Shown one piece after another: positions 17,601 through 26,428 of a DNA stretch of 64,000 nt. Location of the stretch: NCBI RefSeq assembly GCF_900143515.1, contig NZ_FSQT01000002.1, positions 1,551,501 through 1,615,500 of the forward strand, read 5' to 3'. The position numbers and the translations under genes are program-made. The DNA comes from Micromonospora cremea (GTDB lineage: Bacteria > Actinomycetota > Actinomycetes > Mycobacteriales > Micromonosporaceae). The notes under the pieces are model-generated. The model worked only from the letters and a program-made list of their open reading frames with translations, was not told the origin of the DNA and made no database searches. Numbering within the stretch: the first letter of the stretch is position 1; the number at the start of each line of letters is the position of its first letter.

Positions 17601-18430
17601 GCCGGCTCTGGCGGGCCAGCCCGCTCACCTACCTGGCCCTGGTGGTCGCCGCCGGGATGTCGCTCTTCCCGATCTGGTGGATGTTCGTGGTGGCCAGCCG
17701 GTCCAGCGACGCGATGGGTCAGCTGCCGCCGCCGATCACGCCCGGCGGCAACCTGGGTGCCAACATCTCCCGACTGTTCGACAACACCGACGCGTACTTC
17801 CTGACCGGCCTGATCAACTCGACGATCGTGGCCGGCACGGTGACCGTCTCCGTGGTGTTCTTCGCCAGCCTGGCCGGCTTCGCCTTCGCGAAGCTGCGGT
17901 TCCGCGGCCGCAACGCGCTGCTGCTCGTGGTCATCGCGACCATGATGGTGCCGACGCAGCTCGGTGTGATCCCGCTGTACATGCTGATGACCCGGCTGCA
18001 CTGGAACGACCGGCTGCCGGCGGTGATCGTGCCGGCGCTGGTCACCGGGTTCGGCGTGTTCATGATGCGGCAGTACGCCGGCCAGGCGGTCAGCGACGAG
18101 CTGATCGAGGCCGCACGAATGGACGGCTGCGGCACCGCCCGGATCTTCTGGCACGTGGTGCTGCCCGCGCTGCGCCCGGCCGCCGCCGTGCTCGGCCTGC
18201 TCACGTTCATGACAACCTGGAACGACTTCCTGTGGCCGTACGCTGTTCTGAACGACCCGGCGAACCCGACCGTGCAGCTCTCCCTGCGGGCGCTGTCGGA
18301 CGGGTACTACCAGGACATGTCGCAGGTGTTAACCGGGACGGCCATCGCGACGCTGCCCCTGCTGCTGGTCTTCGTGCTGTTCGGCCGGCAGATCATCGGT
18401 GGGATCATGGAAGGTGCGGTCAAGGCGTGA
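17597..18430 (+). CDS. Carbohydrate ABC transporter permease (MalG/LacG type)
   Basis: 277 aa, six predicted membrane helices, with the EAA loop ELIEAARMDGCGTARIFWHV near residues 175-194 that docks on the ATPase. ATG 17597 overlaps the stop of the truncated MalF-like remnant and its own stop overlaps the GH1 start (GTGA), so this was a tight sugar-uptake operon. Because the partner permease is truncated and no substrate-binding protein is nearby, import function is doubtful unless another transporter supplies the missing parts. ATPase would be a shared MsiK-like protein elsewhere. Confidence 0.9.
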   Translation: MSRLWRASPLTYLALVVAAGMSLFPIWWMFVVASRSSDAMGQLPPPITPGGNLGANISRLFDNTDAYFLTGLINSTIVAGTVTVSVVFFASLAGFAFAKLRFRGRNALLLVVIATMMVPTQLGVIPLYMLMTRLHWNDRLPAVIVPALVTGFGVFMMRQYAGQAVSDELIEAARMDGCGTARIFWHVVLPALRPAAAVLGLLTFMTTWNDFLWPYAVLNDPANPTVQLSLRALSDGYYQDMSQVLTGTAIATLPLLLVFVLFGRQIIGGIMEGAVKA

Positions 18431-19833
18431 GCGAGCGAACCAACAGGCACGGCGCGGGTGACCTCCAGTTTCCCGAGCACTTCCTCTGGGGAGCGGCCAC
18501 CGCCGCGTACCAGATCGAGGGCGCGGCCCGCGACGACGGACGCGGCCCGTCCATCTGGGACACCTTCAGCCGCACGCCGGGCAAGGTGTACCAGGGCCAC
18601 ACCGGCGACGTCGCCTGCGACCACTACCACCGGTGCGCCGACGACGTGGCGCTGATGGCCGAGTTGGGGCTGCGGGCGTACCGTTTCTCGGTCGCCTGGC
18701 CGCGGATCCAGCCGGACGGCACGGGCCCGGCCAATCCGCGCGGGCTGGACTTCTACGACCGGCTCACCGACACGCTGCTCGACCGGGGGATCGACCCGAT
18801 CGTCACCCTCTACCACTGGGACCTGCCGCAGACGTTGGGCGACCGGGGCGGCTGGACCAACCGGGAGACCGCCGAGCACTTCGCCACGTACGCCACGGCG
18901 GTGTACGCCCGCCTCGGCGACCGGGTGGACGTCTGGACCACGCTCAACGAGCCCTGGTGCTCGGCGTACCTCGGCTACGGCAACGGAGTGCACGCGCCCG
19001 GCGAGCAGGACCCGGCGGCGGCCTTCACCGCCGTACACCATCTGCTGCTCGGGCACGGCCTGGCGGCGCGGGCGCTGCGGGCGGCCGGCGCGCGCAACGT
19101 GGGCATTACCCTCAACCCCGCCGACGTGCGGCCGGCCGATCCGCAGAGCGCGGCCGACGCCGCCGCGGTCCGCCTGGTCGACGGCCTGCACAACCGGATC
19201 TTCCTCGACCCGCTGCTGGCCGGCGGCTACCCGGACGACGTACGGGAGCACGTGGCGCGCATCGTCGAGCCGACGTTCATCCGGGACGGCGACGAGAAGC
19301 TGATCGCCGCCCCGATCGACCTGCTCGGGATCAACTACTACGCCCCCAGTTACGTCGCCGGCCGTCCCGACGGTGCCGGCGACGGCGCGTACCCGGGCAC
19401 CGAGGGGGCCGTGCAGTTCCTGCCAGCGGCCGGGCCACTCACCGACATGGGTTGGATGATCGAGCCGGCCGGGCTGACCCGGCTACTGGAGCGGATCGCC
19501 ACCGACTACCCGGGCATGCCGCTGCTGATCACCGAGAACGGCGCCGCGTTTCCCGACAAGCCGGGCGCCGAGTCGCCCGACGGGCCGGGGCAGGTGATCG
19601 ACACCGACCGGATCGCCTACCTCGACGGACACCTGCGGGCCGCGCACGAGGCGATCTCCCGGGGCGTGGACCTGCGCGGCTATCTCGTATGGTCGTTCCT
19701 GGACAACTTCGAGTGGGCGGAGGGCTACCGCAAGCGGTTCGGGATCGTGCACGTCGACTACCTGACCCAGCGGCGCACACCGAAGGCCAGCGCCCGGTGG
19801 TACCAGGAGGTGATCTCCCGGAACGGGCTGTGA
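18427..19833 (+). CDS. bglB: GH1 beta-glucosidase
   Basis: 468 aa, full length for family GH1. GTG 18427 overlaps the preceding stop. N-terminal FPEHFLWGAATAAYQIEGA is the GH1 N-signature; the acid/base is the Glu of TTLNEPW near residue 180 and the nucleophile is the Glu of LLITENGAAF near 372; WSFLDNFEWAEGY near 425 supplies substrate-binding residues. No signal peptide, so it acts in the cytosol on imported beta-glucosides such as cellobiose. The LacI gene 20 nt downstream is the likely local regulator. Confidence 0.95.
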   Translation: MSERTNRHGAGDLQFPEHFLWGAATAAYQIEGAARDDGRGPSIWDTFSRTPGKVYQGHTGDVACDHYHRCADDVALMAELGLRAYRFSVAWPRIQPDGTGPANPRGLDFYDRLTDTLLDRGIDPIVTLYHWDLPQTLGDRGGWTNRETAEHFATYATAVYARLGDRVDVWTTLNEPWCSAYLGYGNGVHAPGEQDPAAAFTAVHHLLLGHGLAARALRAAGARNVGITLNPADVRPADPQSAADAAAVRLVDGLHNRIFLDPLLAGGYPDDVREHVARIVEPTFIRDGDEKLIAAPIDLLGINYYAPSYVAGRPDGAGDGAYPGTEGAVQFLPAAGPLTDMGWMIEPAGLTRLLERIATDYPGMPLLITENGAAFPDKPGAESPDGPGQVIDTDRIAYLDGHLRAAHEAISRGVDLRGYLVWSFLDNFEWAEGYRKRFGIVHVDYLTQRRTPKASARWYQEVISRNGL

Positions 19834-19853
19834 ACGAGCGGGGGGAAGTCGCG

Positions 19854-20861
19854 ATGACGACGGCGCAACGGCCGACGCTCGAGGCGGTGGCGGCGCGGGC
19901 CGGGGTGTCCCGGGCCACCGTCTCCCGCGTGGTCAACGGCTCCACCACCGTCGCCCAGCCCATCCGCGAGGCGGTCAACCGGGCGGTCGCCGAGCTGGGG
20001 TACGTGCCCAACCTGGCCGCCCGCAGCCTGGTCACCCAACGCACCGACTCGATCGCTCTGGTCATGCCGGAGGCGGCCACCCGGGTCTTCTCCGACGACC
20101 AGGTCTTCCCCGGCATCATCCGCGGGGTCAGCCAGGAGCTGGAGGCGGCCGACAAGCAGCTGGTGCTGATGCTGGCCGGCTCACCAGCCGGGCACCACCG
20201 GGTCGAGCGGTTCACCACCGGACGGCACGTCGACGGGGTGCTCTTCGCCTCCCTGCACGGCGCCGACCCGCTGCCCGGCACGCTCGCCCGGCTCGGCATC
20301 CCCGTGGTGTGCAGCGGTCGGCCGCTCGGAGACGTGCCCGTGCCGTACGTCGACGTCGACCACGTCGGCGGGGTGACCGCGGCCGTCCAGCACCTGTTGG
20401 ACAGCGGTCGCCGGCGGATCGCCACCATCGCCGGGCCCCAGGACATGGTCGCCGGGATCGAACGGCTCACCGGCTACCGCACCACGGTTGCCGCCGCCGG
20501 GCTGCCCGAGCTGGTCGCGATCGGGGACTTCACCCGAGAGTCCGGTGCGGCGGCGATGCGGCGGCTGCTCACCGAGCACCCCGACCTGGACGCGGTCTTC
20601 GCCGCCTCCGACCTGATGGCGCACGCCGCCCTGCGGACGCTGCGCGAGGCCGGCCGGCGGGTGCCGGAGGATGTCGCGGTGGTCGGCTTCGACGACATCG
20701 AGACCGCCGCGTACACCGAGCCGCCGCTGACCACCGTCCGGCAGCCGATCGTGGAGATCGGCCGGCGGATGACCCGGCAGCTGCTCCGGCTGGCCGCTGG
20801 CGAGACCATCGAGCCGGCGGTCATGCTCCCCACCGAGCTGATCCTGCGCGACTCGGCGTAG
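19854..20861 (+). CDS. LacI-family transcriptional regulator
   Basis: 335 aa. N-terminal HTH TLEAVAARAGVSRATVSRVV at residues 9-28 and hinge YVPNLAARSLVTQRT, followed by a periplasmic-binding-protein-like effector domain ending EPPLTTVRQPIVEIG. ATG 19854 follows GGGGGAAG by 7 nt; GTG 19830 overlapping the GH1 stop is an alternative. It most likely represses the permease/GH1 operon in the absence of a beta-glucoside (CebR-like by context). No clear 14-bp CebR palindrome was found near 17.4 kb, where the operon promoter has been lost. Confidence 0.9.
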   Translation: MTTAQRPTLEAVAARAGVSRATVSRVVNGSTTVAQPIREAVNRAVAELGYVPNLAARSLVTQRTDSIALVMPEAATRVFSDDQVFPGIIRGVSQELEAADKQLVLMLAGSPAGHHRVERFTTGRHVDGVLFASLHGADPLPGTLARLGIPVVCSGRPLGDVPVPYVDVDHVGGVTAAVQHLLDSGRRRIATIAGPQDMVAGIERLTGYRTTVAAAGLPELVAIGDFTRESGAAAMRRLLTEHPDLDAVFAASDLMAHAALRTLREAGRRVPEDVAVVGFDDIETAAYTEPPLTTVRQPIVEIGRRMTRQLLRLAAGETIEPAVMLPTELILRDSA

Positions 20862-20894
20862 CCCGGGGCCCTCCTCGACGAGGAGGGCCCCGGG
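20862..20894. terminator. Terminator after the LacI gene
   Basis: Palindrome with arms 20862-20877 and 20879-20894 (CCCGGGGCCCTCCTCG and its complement), starting directly after the stop codon. Serves the convergent lacI and surface-protein genes. Confidence 0.85.
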
Positions 20895-20933
20895 GACACG
20901 GCCGGAGGGTCCGTGTCCGCTGCGTGCTGGTGA

Positions 20934-21623
20934 TCAGCCCTCCGCGTCCCGCCGACGGCGTACGGCGATGAACGTGGCACCGAGCGCCACCGCGCCCAGG
21001 CCGAGGACGGCCATGGGCAGCAGGCTGCCCGCCGACGTGCCGGTGACCGGCAACTCGCTCTTCGTCGGCTTGGCCGTTGGCGGCGCGGTGGTCGTGGGCG
21101 GCGGGCTGGTCGGCGGCTGGGTGGTGGGCGGCGGCGTGGTCGGCCGGGTTCCCGCCGCACAGGTGTGGGTCAGCACGAAGAACTTCGCCGTACCGGTGAT
21201 CACCGCGGTGGCGTCGGTCAGCGTCCAGCCGGCGGGCAGCCGGATCCACGCCTTGCTGGTGCCCATGTCGTTGACGATCGCCCCGCCGTCGGTGGGGATG
21301 GTCCGGGTCACGGTGCCGTCGTTCGGGATGCTCCAGGTGCCGGTGACCGTGACGAACTGACCCGTGGGCTCCGGGTTGCCCGGCAGGTTGAACACCCACA
21401 CGTCCCGGTCCGGGAACGGCCCGCCGCCGAGGTTCGGGGCGCACTTCTGGGTGAACGCGGCCGCGGTCGTGGGGACGTTGCCGGGGTTGATGTCGATGGT
21501 GCTGACCTGGGGCGGCGGCTGGGTCGGATCGGTCGGCTGAGCCTGGGCCACACCCGCCGCCCCGACCAGGAACGCTCCGGCTGCGGCACCGGTGGCGATG
21601 AGTTTGACGAGTCCTTCTCTCAC
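20934..21623 (-). CDS. LPVTG-anchored secreted surface protein
   Basis: 229 aa from GTG 21621-21623 with GGGGGA just upstream. A signal peptide occupies residues 1-26 (LIATGAAAGAFLVGAAGVAQAQ). A ~120-residue exported domain follows (one cysteine pair, KCAPN and LTHTCAAG), then a Pro/Thr linker (TTPPPTTQPPTSPP), the sortase motif LPVTG near 203, a hydrophobic helix MAVLGLGAVALGATFIAV and a RRRRDAEG tail. It would be covalently anchored or held in the membrane. I do not recognise the exported domain. No sortase gene is adjacent. Confidence 0.85.
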   Translation of the reverse strand: MREGLVKLIATGAAAGAFLVGAAGVAQAQPTDPTQPPPQVSTIDINPGNVPTTAAAFTQKCAPNLGGGPFPDRDVWVFNLPGNPEPTGQFVTVTGTWSIPNDGTVTRTIPTDGGAIVNDMGTSKAWIRLPAGWTLTDATAVITGTAKFFVLTHTCAAGTRPTTPPPTTQPPTSPPPTTTAPPTAKPTKSELPVTGTSAGSLLPMAVLGLGAVALGATFIAVRRRRDAEG

Positions 21624-21786
21624 AATTCCCCCTGCTCTTGACGGCGATCGGTCGCCTTCCAACCGACAAGGAGGTAGGGCGATTTGCGACGTTTAGTGGG
21701 TTTTCGCCTATTCGGTACTGAAGGGAGAGGTTCAACGGAGCGTTAATCCGTCGCCCGGGCACCCGATCGTCGTTAGCCTCGCCGGC

Positions 21787-22200
21787 ATGCCGAATCCCGT
21801 CGCGCTGCTGCACGTGCCCGATCTCGCCGATGTCGCCGACTACGCGTACACGGCCACCGTCGAACCACCCGCCCGACTGGTGTTCACCGCCGGCGCGTGC
21901 CCGCTCGACGCGGAGGGGCGGACCGTCGCGCCGGGCGACCACGCGGCGCAGGCCCGGGAGGTGATGGCGAACCTGGAGACCGCCCTCGGGGCCGCCGACG
22001 CCCGGCTGACCGACGTGGTCAAGACCACCGTCTACGTGGCGTCGGCACGGCAGGCGGACCTGGTGACGGTCTGGGAGGTGGTCCGGGACTTCTTCGGCGA
22101 CCACGACCCGCCCAGCACCCTGCTGGGGGTGGCCATGCTCGGCTACACCGACCAGCTCGTCGAGGTCGAGGCCGTCGCCGCCGTCCGGATGGCGGCCTGA
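21787..22200 (+). CDS. RidA/YjgF-family protein
   Basis: 137 aa, the standard length of the RidA (enamine/imine deaminase) fold. Visible features are the N-terminal Tyr-rich strand, FTAGACPLDAEGRTV, EVMANLETALGAADARLTDVVKTTVYVAS and the C-terminal LVEVEAVAAVR. The catalytic Arg of true RidA lies in a GxxxxR-E/V-E context that is present only loosely here (VAAVRMAA), so this may be a RidA paralogue. It is coupled to the next gene with one nucleotide between stop and ATG. Confidence 0.85.
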   Translation: MPNPVALLHVPDLADVADYAYTATVEPPARLVFTAGACPLDAEGRTVAPGDHAAQAREVMANLETALGAADARLTDVVKTTVYVASARQADLVTVWEVVRDFFGDHDPPSTLLGVAMLGYTDQLVEVEAVAAVRMAA

Positions 22201-22201
22201 C

Positions 22202-23098
22202 ATGCGGATTCGTGTCGCACAGCCCGACGATGCCCCGGCCGTGGTTGCACTGCGGGCGATGGTCTACCCGTACCTGGTGCGCGGGGTGGACTCGACCCGC
22301 AAGATGATCGCCGAACCGCCACCGGAGGAGGGCTGGACCGCCTTCGTGGCCGAGGTGGACGCCCAGGTGGTCGGCTGGGTGTCGGCCCAGCGCAACGGCT
22401 CGACCTCGACGGCGGACGCCGGTGACATCGCACTGCTGCACGTCCGCCCGGAGCACCGGCGGCGCGGAATCGGCACCGCGCTGCTGACGACCGCCACCGA
22501 TCACCTCACCTCGCTGGGGATCCGCCGGCTGCGCGCCTGGGCGCAGCCGGACGCGTTGCCGTTCGCCCGGCGGCACGGCTTCGAGCCCAGCCGCGAGCTG
22601 CGCTACTCAGCGCTCGACCTCGATCCGGCGCCCGCGCTGCCCGAGCCCCCGCCGGGCGTACGGCTGCGTCCCATCGCCGAACTGGACCCGCGCCTGCTGT
22701 ACGCGGCGAACGTCGCCTCGGCGGTGGACGAACCCGGTGACGTGCCGGTCGACGCGGTCAGCTACCCGAGCTGGCAGTACGACGTCTGGGAGAACCTCGG
22801 CCTGGACAAGGCGGCCAGCACCGCCGCCGAGATCGACGGTGAGGTGGCCGCGTTCAGCCTGGTGAAGCGGGACGGGGACCGGATGTGGTCGGACTACACC
22901 GGCACCGTCCCGGCGTACCGGGGCCGAGGGCTGGCCCGGCTGGCCAAGACGGCGGCGCTGCACCGGGCCGCCGCCGGCGGCGTCCGCGTCGCGTACACCT
23001 CGAACGACGAGGCGAACGCGCCGATGCTGGCGATCAACGCCCGGCTCGGCTACCGGCCGGTCGCGACCCAGTGGTCCTGCCTGGCCGAGCTGGCCTGA
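22202..23098 (+). CDS. GNAT-family N-acetyltransferase (two-domain)
   Basis: 298 aa with tandem GNAT modules. The N-terminal copy has the acetyl-CoA motif A HVRPEHRRRGIGTALL near residues 79-94; the C-terminal copy has GTVPAYRGRGLARLAK near 237 and TSNDEANAPMLAINARLGYRPV near 260. Acceptor unknown. It follows the RidA-like gene by 1 nt, so they form a two-gene unit. Ends just before an 18-bp tandem repeat belonging to the convergent macrodomain gene. Confidence 0.88.
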   Translation: MRIRVAQPDDAPAVVALRAMVYPYLVRGVDSTRKMIAEPPPEEGWTAFVAEVDAQVVGWVSAQRNGSTSTADAGDIALLHVRPEHRRRGIGTALLTTATDHLTSLGIRRLRAWAQPDALPFARRHGFEPSRELRYSALDLDPAPALPEPPPGVRLRPIAELDPRLLYAANVASAVDEPGDVPVDAVSYPSWQYDVWENLGLDKAASTAAEIDGEVAAFSLVKRDGDRMWSDYTGTVPAYRGRGLARLAKTAALHRAAAGGVRVAYTSNDEANAPMLAINARLGYRPVATQWSCLAELA

Positions 23099-23106
23099 TC
23101 AACGAA

Positions 23107-23187
23107 CGTCGAGCTGGTCAGCCGGCGTCGAGCTGTCAGCCCGGCGTCGAGCTGTCAGCCGGCGTCGAGCTGTCAGCCGGCGTCGAG
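23107..23187. repeat. 18-bp tandem repeat spanning the 3' end of the macrodomain gene
   Basis: The unit GTCAGCCGGCGTCGAGCT recurs at 23117, 23135 (with one extra C), 23154 and, partly, 23172, preceded by a half copy at 23107. Each unit contains the complement of the macrodomain gene's last codons plus its stop (CTCGACGCCGGCTGAC), so the gene end has been copied repeatedly downstream of itself. Confidence 0.85.
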
Positions 23188-23688
23188 GACCTGGCGCGCG
23201 ATGGCGTGGGTGTCGGCGCCGAAGAGCACCAGGCGGGCCTCGGTGACGGCGGCCGGCTCGGCCGAGCGCAGCACCGACAGCGCCTGGCGGACCGCGTCAT
23301 CCACCGGCCAGCCGTAGATGCCGGCGGAGATCAGCGGGTACGCCACGGTGCCTGCACCCAGCTCGTCCGCCACCCGGAGGCTGTTGGCGTAGCAGTCGCG
23401 CAACAGCGCCGAGCGGTCCTCGGTGGCCGACCAGACCGGTCCGACGGTGTGGATCACCCAGCGGGCCGGCAGGTCTCCGGCCGTGGTCGCCACCGCCTGC
23501 CCGGTCGGCAGGCCGTCCGGGTACCGCGATGCACGCACCGCCCGGCACTCGGCCAGGATGGCCGGCCCGCCACGCCGGTGAATCGCACCGTCCACCCCGC
23601 GGCCGCCGAGCAGGGACGAGTTCGCGGCGTTCACGATCGCGTCCACCCGCTGCGCGGTGATGTCGCCCTCGACCACGTTGATCCGCAT
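23173..23688 (-). CDS. Macrodomain protein (O-acetyl-ADP-ribose deacetylase-like)
   Basis: 171 aa, a single macrodomain. ATG 23686-23688 gives MRINVVEGDITAQRVDAIVNAANSSLLGGRGVDGAIHR, the canonical ADP-ribose-binding start, followed by VIHTVGPVWS near 95 and the phosphate loop AYPLISAGIYGWP near 126. Matches the MacroD/YmdB-type hydrolases that remove ADP-ribose adducts. The start lies 1 nt from the end of the upstream EI24 gene, so they are likely co-transcribed. Its 3' end lies inside a tandem repeat. Confidence 0.92.
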   Translation of the reverse strand: MRINVVEGDITAQRVDAIVNAANSSLLGGRGVDGAIHRRGGPAILAECRAVRASRYPDGLPTGQAVATTAGDLPARWVIHTVGPVWSATEDRSALLRDCYANSLRVADELGAGTVAYPLISAGIYGWPVDDAVRQALSVLRSAEPAAVTEARLVLFGADTHAIARQVLDAG

Positions 23689-23689
23689 G

Positions 23690-24520
23690 TCAGCGGCCCT
23701 CAACGGGCTGGCCGGCCGGCGGCACGGGCACCCGTTCGTCGATGGGCTGGCCGAGGGATCGGCGGGCCAGCAGGGTGGCACCGGCGACCGCGGCCGGCAT
23801 GATCAGTACCGCGCCGAGCGGGATCAGGAAACAGACGAAGACCGCCACGCCGAAGCCGAGCGCCATGGGTCGGTCCGCCTTCAGCACCGACCGACGGTCG
23901 GGCAACCGCATGCCGCGCCGGTAGAAGGGCGCCCCGACCAACTCCAGGACGAGGAACCAGCCACCCACCGCCGCCCCGATCACCGGAACGACGGTCTGAC
24001 CGAGCACCGGGATGAAGCCGGCGGCGAAGAGCGGAATGCCGACCAGCGCCGTGAGGGCCACCAGGCGTACCGAATCCGCGAGGCTGCGACGCAGCGACGA
24101 CCAGAAGGAGACCTCCACCGCACCCGGGGTGCCGCCGTACCGCGCCTCCACCCGCTCCGAGATCTGCTCGTAGAACGGGTCGCCGATGACCAGGGTGACG
24201 GCGGTGAAGCTGACCACCGCGAGTAGGCCGCCGAGGCCCAGGAAGGCCAGCCCGGCGATCACCCGGACCAGGTTGCGGACGGTGGTCGACCAGTCGTCGG
24301 CGAACGGGGTGACCAGGGCGGCGATGTCGTCCACGAAGTACACCAGGGTGGCGAACGCGGCCACGAAGAGCGCACCGGAGATCAACGCGGGCACGATGCC
24401 GAGCAGCATCAGTTTCGGGCTGCGCACGTAGAGGCCGAGACCGCGCAGGAGCAACGTGGCCCCGGCGAAGAAGCGTCCGACGGCCCCGGTCACCGGGCTG
24501 GCGATTCTGCTGGCGTCCAC
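23690..24520 (-). CDS. EI24/CysZ-like multipass membrane protein
   Basis: 276 aa, with four to six hydrophobic helices and the EI24 family landmarks VRSPKLMLLGIVPALI near residue 33, DPFYEQISERVE near 113, SLRRSLADSVRLVALTAL near 148 and FIPVLGQTVVPVIGAAVGGWFLVLE. CysZ in E. coli mediates sulfate uptake, but actinobacterial relatives are uncharacterised, so sulfate transport is only a possibility. First gene of a likely two-gene unit with the macrodomain protein. Confidence 0.8.
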   Translation of the reverse strand: MDASRIASPVTGAVGRFFAGATLLLRGLGLYVRSPKLMLLGIVPALISGALFVAAFATLVYFVDDIAALVTPFADDWSTTVRNLVRVIAGLAFLGLGGLLAVVSFTAVTLVIGDPFYEQISERVEARYGGTPGAVEVSFWSSLRRSLADSVRLVALTALVGIPLFAAGFIPVLGQTVVPVIGAAVGGWFLVLELVGAPFYRRGMRLPDRRSVLKADRPMALGFGVAVFVCFLIPLGAVLIMPAAVAGATLLARRSLGQPIDERVPVPPAGQPVEGR

Positions 24521-24569
24521 GATCGAGCAGCCTAGCGATCAGTGCGAACGGCCGCCGGGCGGCGCGGTG

Positions 24570-24632
24570 ACGCCAGGGCGTCAATAGGGGTTCCCTGCTC
24601 TACCGGAGGCGTTGACAGCGGTCCCTTCCTTG
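24570..24632. repeat. Degenerate copy of a dispersed intergenic repeat
   Basis: Two imperfect direct segments are seen, GCGTCAATAGGGGTTCCCTG (from about 24578) and GCGTTGACAGCGGTCCCTTC (from about 24610). They share GCGT, AGGG/CGG and CCCT blocks with the palindromes at 6315 and 58731. It looks like a decayed element in the 242-nt gap before the ABC operon; otherwise that gap holds nothing recognisable. Confidence 0.35.
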
Positions 24633-24762
24633 CACATCAACCGGTTGGTGGAGCGGCGGGGTCAGCCGCCGCCACGAAAGATCAGCAACGGCTGGTTGAT
24701 CCGCCGCCGGGCCGCCGCCGCGAGGCTGGTGAGGCACAGGTACGACGGCGGAGGGTGGCGGG

Positions 24763-25671
24763 ATGCCGGTCATTGAGGTGACCAGTCTGCACAAGCGGTA
24801 CGGCGACCTGACGGCCGTGGACGACGTGTCGTTCACGGTGTCGGCCGGGGAGATCTTCGGGGTACTCGGTCCGAACGGGGCCGGCAAGACCACCACGGTG
24901 GAATGTGTCGCCGGGCTCCGCGTCCCCGACGGGGGCGGGGTGTCGGTCCTCGGGCTCGACCCCCGCCGGGACGCGACCCGTCTCCGCCAGCAGGTGGGGG
25001 TGCAGCTCCAAGAGAGCCAACTGCCCGACCGGCTCCGGGTCGCCGAGGCGCTGGAGCTCTACGCGTCCTTCTACCGGGACCCGGCCGACCCGGCCCGGCT
25101 GATCGACGAGTTGGGCCTCGGCGACAAGCGGAAGACGCCGTACAAGAAGCTCTCCGGTGGCCAGAAGCAGCGGCTCTCCATCGCGCTGGCGCTGGTCGGC
25201 AACCCGAAGATCGCCATCCTGGACGAGCTGACCACGGGGCTGGACCCGCAGGCTCGACGGGAGACCTGGGGCCTCATCGAACGGGTGCGGGACACCGGGG
25301 TGACGATCGTGCTGGTCACCCATTTCATGGAGGAGGCCGAGCGGCTCTGCGACCGGGTCGCGGTGATCGACCGAGGTCGGGTCGTCGCGCTGGACAGTCC
25401 CGCCGGCCTGGTGTCCAGGGTGGTCCCGGAGCAGCGGGTCCGATTCCGGCCGTCCGCGCCACTGGCCGACGACCTGCTGACCGGCCTGCCCGAGGTCAGC
25501 GGGGTGACCCGTACCGGCGGCAACATGCTGGTGACCGGCACCGGCGAGCTGCTGCACGCGGTCACCTCGGTGCTCGCCCGCCACCAGATCATCGCCGCCG
25601 ACCTGCGGCTGGAGCAGTCCACCCTCGACGACGCCTTCGTCGAGCTGACCGGGCACCGGCCCACCGACTGA
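24763..25671 (+). CDS. ABC transporter ATP-binding protein (DrrA-like exporter)
   Basis: 302 aa. Walker A GPNGAGKTTTVE near residue 38, Q-loop VGVQLQESQLPD, signature LSGGQKQRLSIA near 131, Walker B KIAILDELTTGLDP near 151 and H-loop VLVTHFMEEAERLCD. The C-terminal extension (SPAGLVSRVVPEQRVRF onward) is of the DrrA/NatA type that pairs with ABC-2 permeases. First of four collinear genes with the permease, a histidine kinase and a response regulator, so probably a regulated drug or peptide exporter. Confidence 0.92.
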   Translation: MPVIEVTSLHKRYGDLTAVDDVSFTVSAGEIFGVLGPNGAGKTTTVECVAGLRVPDGGGVSVLGLDPRRDATRLRQQVGVQLQESQLPDRLRVAEALELYASFYRDPADPARLIDELGLGDKRKTPYKKLSGGQKQRLSIALALVGNPKIAILDELTTGLDPQARRETWGLIERVRDTGVTIVLVTHFMEEAERLCDRVAVIDRGRVVALDSPAGLVSRVVPEQRVRFRPSAPLADDLLTGLPEVSGVTRTGGNMLVTGTGELLHAVTSVLARHQIIAADLRLEQSTLDDAFVELTGHRPTD

Positions 25672-25683
25672 GATGGAGCCAGC

Positions 25684-26418
25684 ATGCGCGCCTTCCGTCA
25701 GATCCTGAGGATCGAAGCGCGGCTCTACCTACGGGACCTGCCGACGCTGCTCTCCACCATCGGGCTGCCCACCCTGATCCTGGTGGTGCTCGGGCTGATC
25801 CCCGCGCTCCGGAAACCAGACCCGAACTTCGACGGGCAGACCTTCGTCAGCTACTTCGCCCCGTCGCTGCTGGTGGTCACGCTGGCGATGGTCGGGGTGA
25901 ACATCCTGCCCGCCGTGCTCGGCACCTACCGGGAACGCGGTGTGCTGCGCCGGCTGGCGACCACCCCGGCGAGCCCCGCGGCGCTGCTCGCCGCCCAGCT
26001 GGTGCTGGCCCTGGCCGGGATTCTGGCCAGCGCGCTGCTGCTCGTCCTGGTCGCTCGGCTGGCGTTCGAGGTGCCGCTGCCCCGGCACCCGGTCGGCTTC
26101 GCCGCCGCCTTCGTCCTGGGCACGGCGGCCCTACTGGCGCTGGGCCTGCTGGTCGCCGCGGTCGCCCGGACGGCGAAGGCGGCCCAGGCCCTGGCGGTGC
26201 CGCTCTTCATGGTCGTGATGTTCTTCGGCGGGGTCTACCTGCCCCGGTTCCTGCTCCCGGAGTTCCTCGCCCGGATCGGCGACTACACGCCACCCGGCGT
26301 GCAGGCGCTGCTGGACGCCTGGACCGGCACCCCGCCGCAGCCGCTGCACCTGGCGATAATGGCGGTGGTCGCGCTGGGAGCCGGTGCCGCCGCGGCAAAA
26401 CTCTTCCGCTGGAAGTGA
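25684..26418 (+). CDS. ABC-2 type transporter permease
   Basis: 244 aa with six predicted membrane helices; starts with an amphipathic cytosolic segment MRAFRQILRIEARLYLRDLP and carries the ABC-2 coupling region TYRERGVLRRLATTPASPAALLAAQ near residue 80. It lies 12 nt after the ATPase gene, which it must partner. Export substrate unknown. The following histidine kinase begins 10 nt after its stop. Confidence 0.9.
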   Translation: MRAFRQILRIEARLYLRDLPTLLSTIGLPTLILVVLGLIPALRKPDPNFDGQTFVSYFAPSLLVVTLAMVGVNILPAVLGTYRERGVLRRLATTPASPAALLAAQLVLALAGILASALLLVLVARLAFEVPLPRHPVGFAAAFVLGTAALLALGLLVAAVARTAKAAQALAVPLFMVVMFFGGVYLPRFLLPEFLARIGDYTPPGVQALLDAWTGTPPQPLHLAIMAVVALGAGAAAAKLFRWK

Positions 26419-26428
26419 TCGGAGACCG

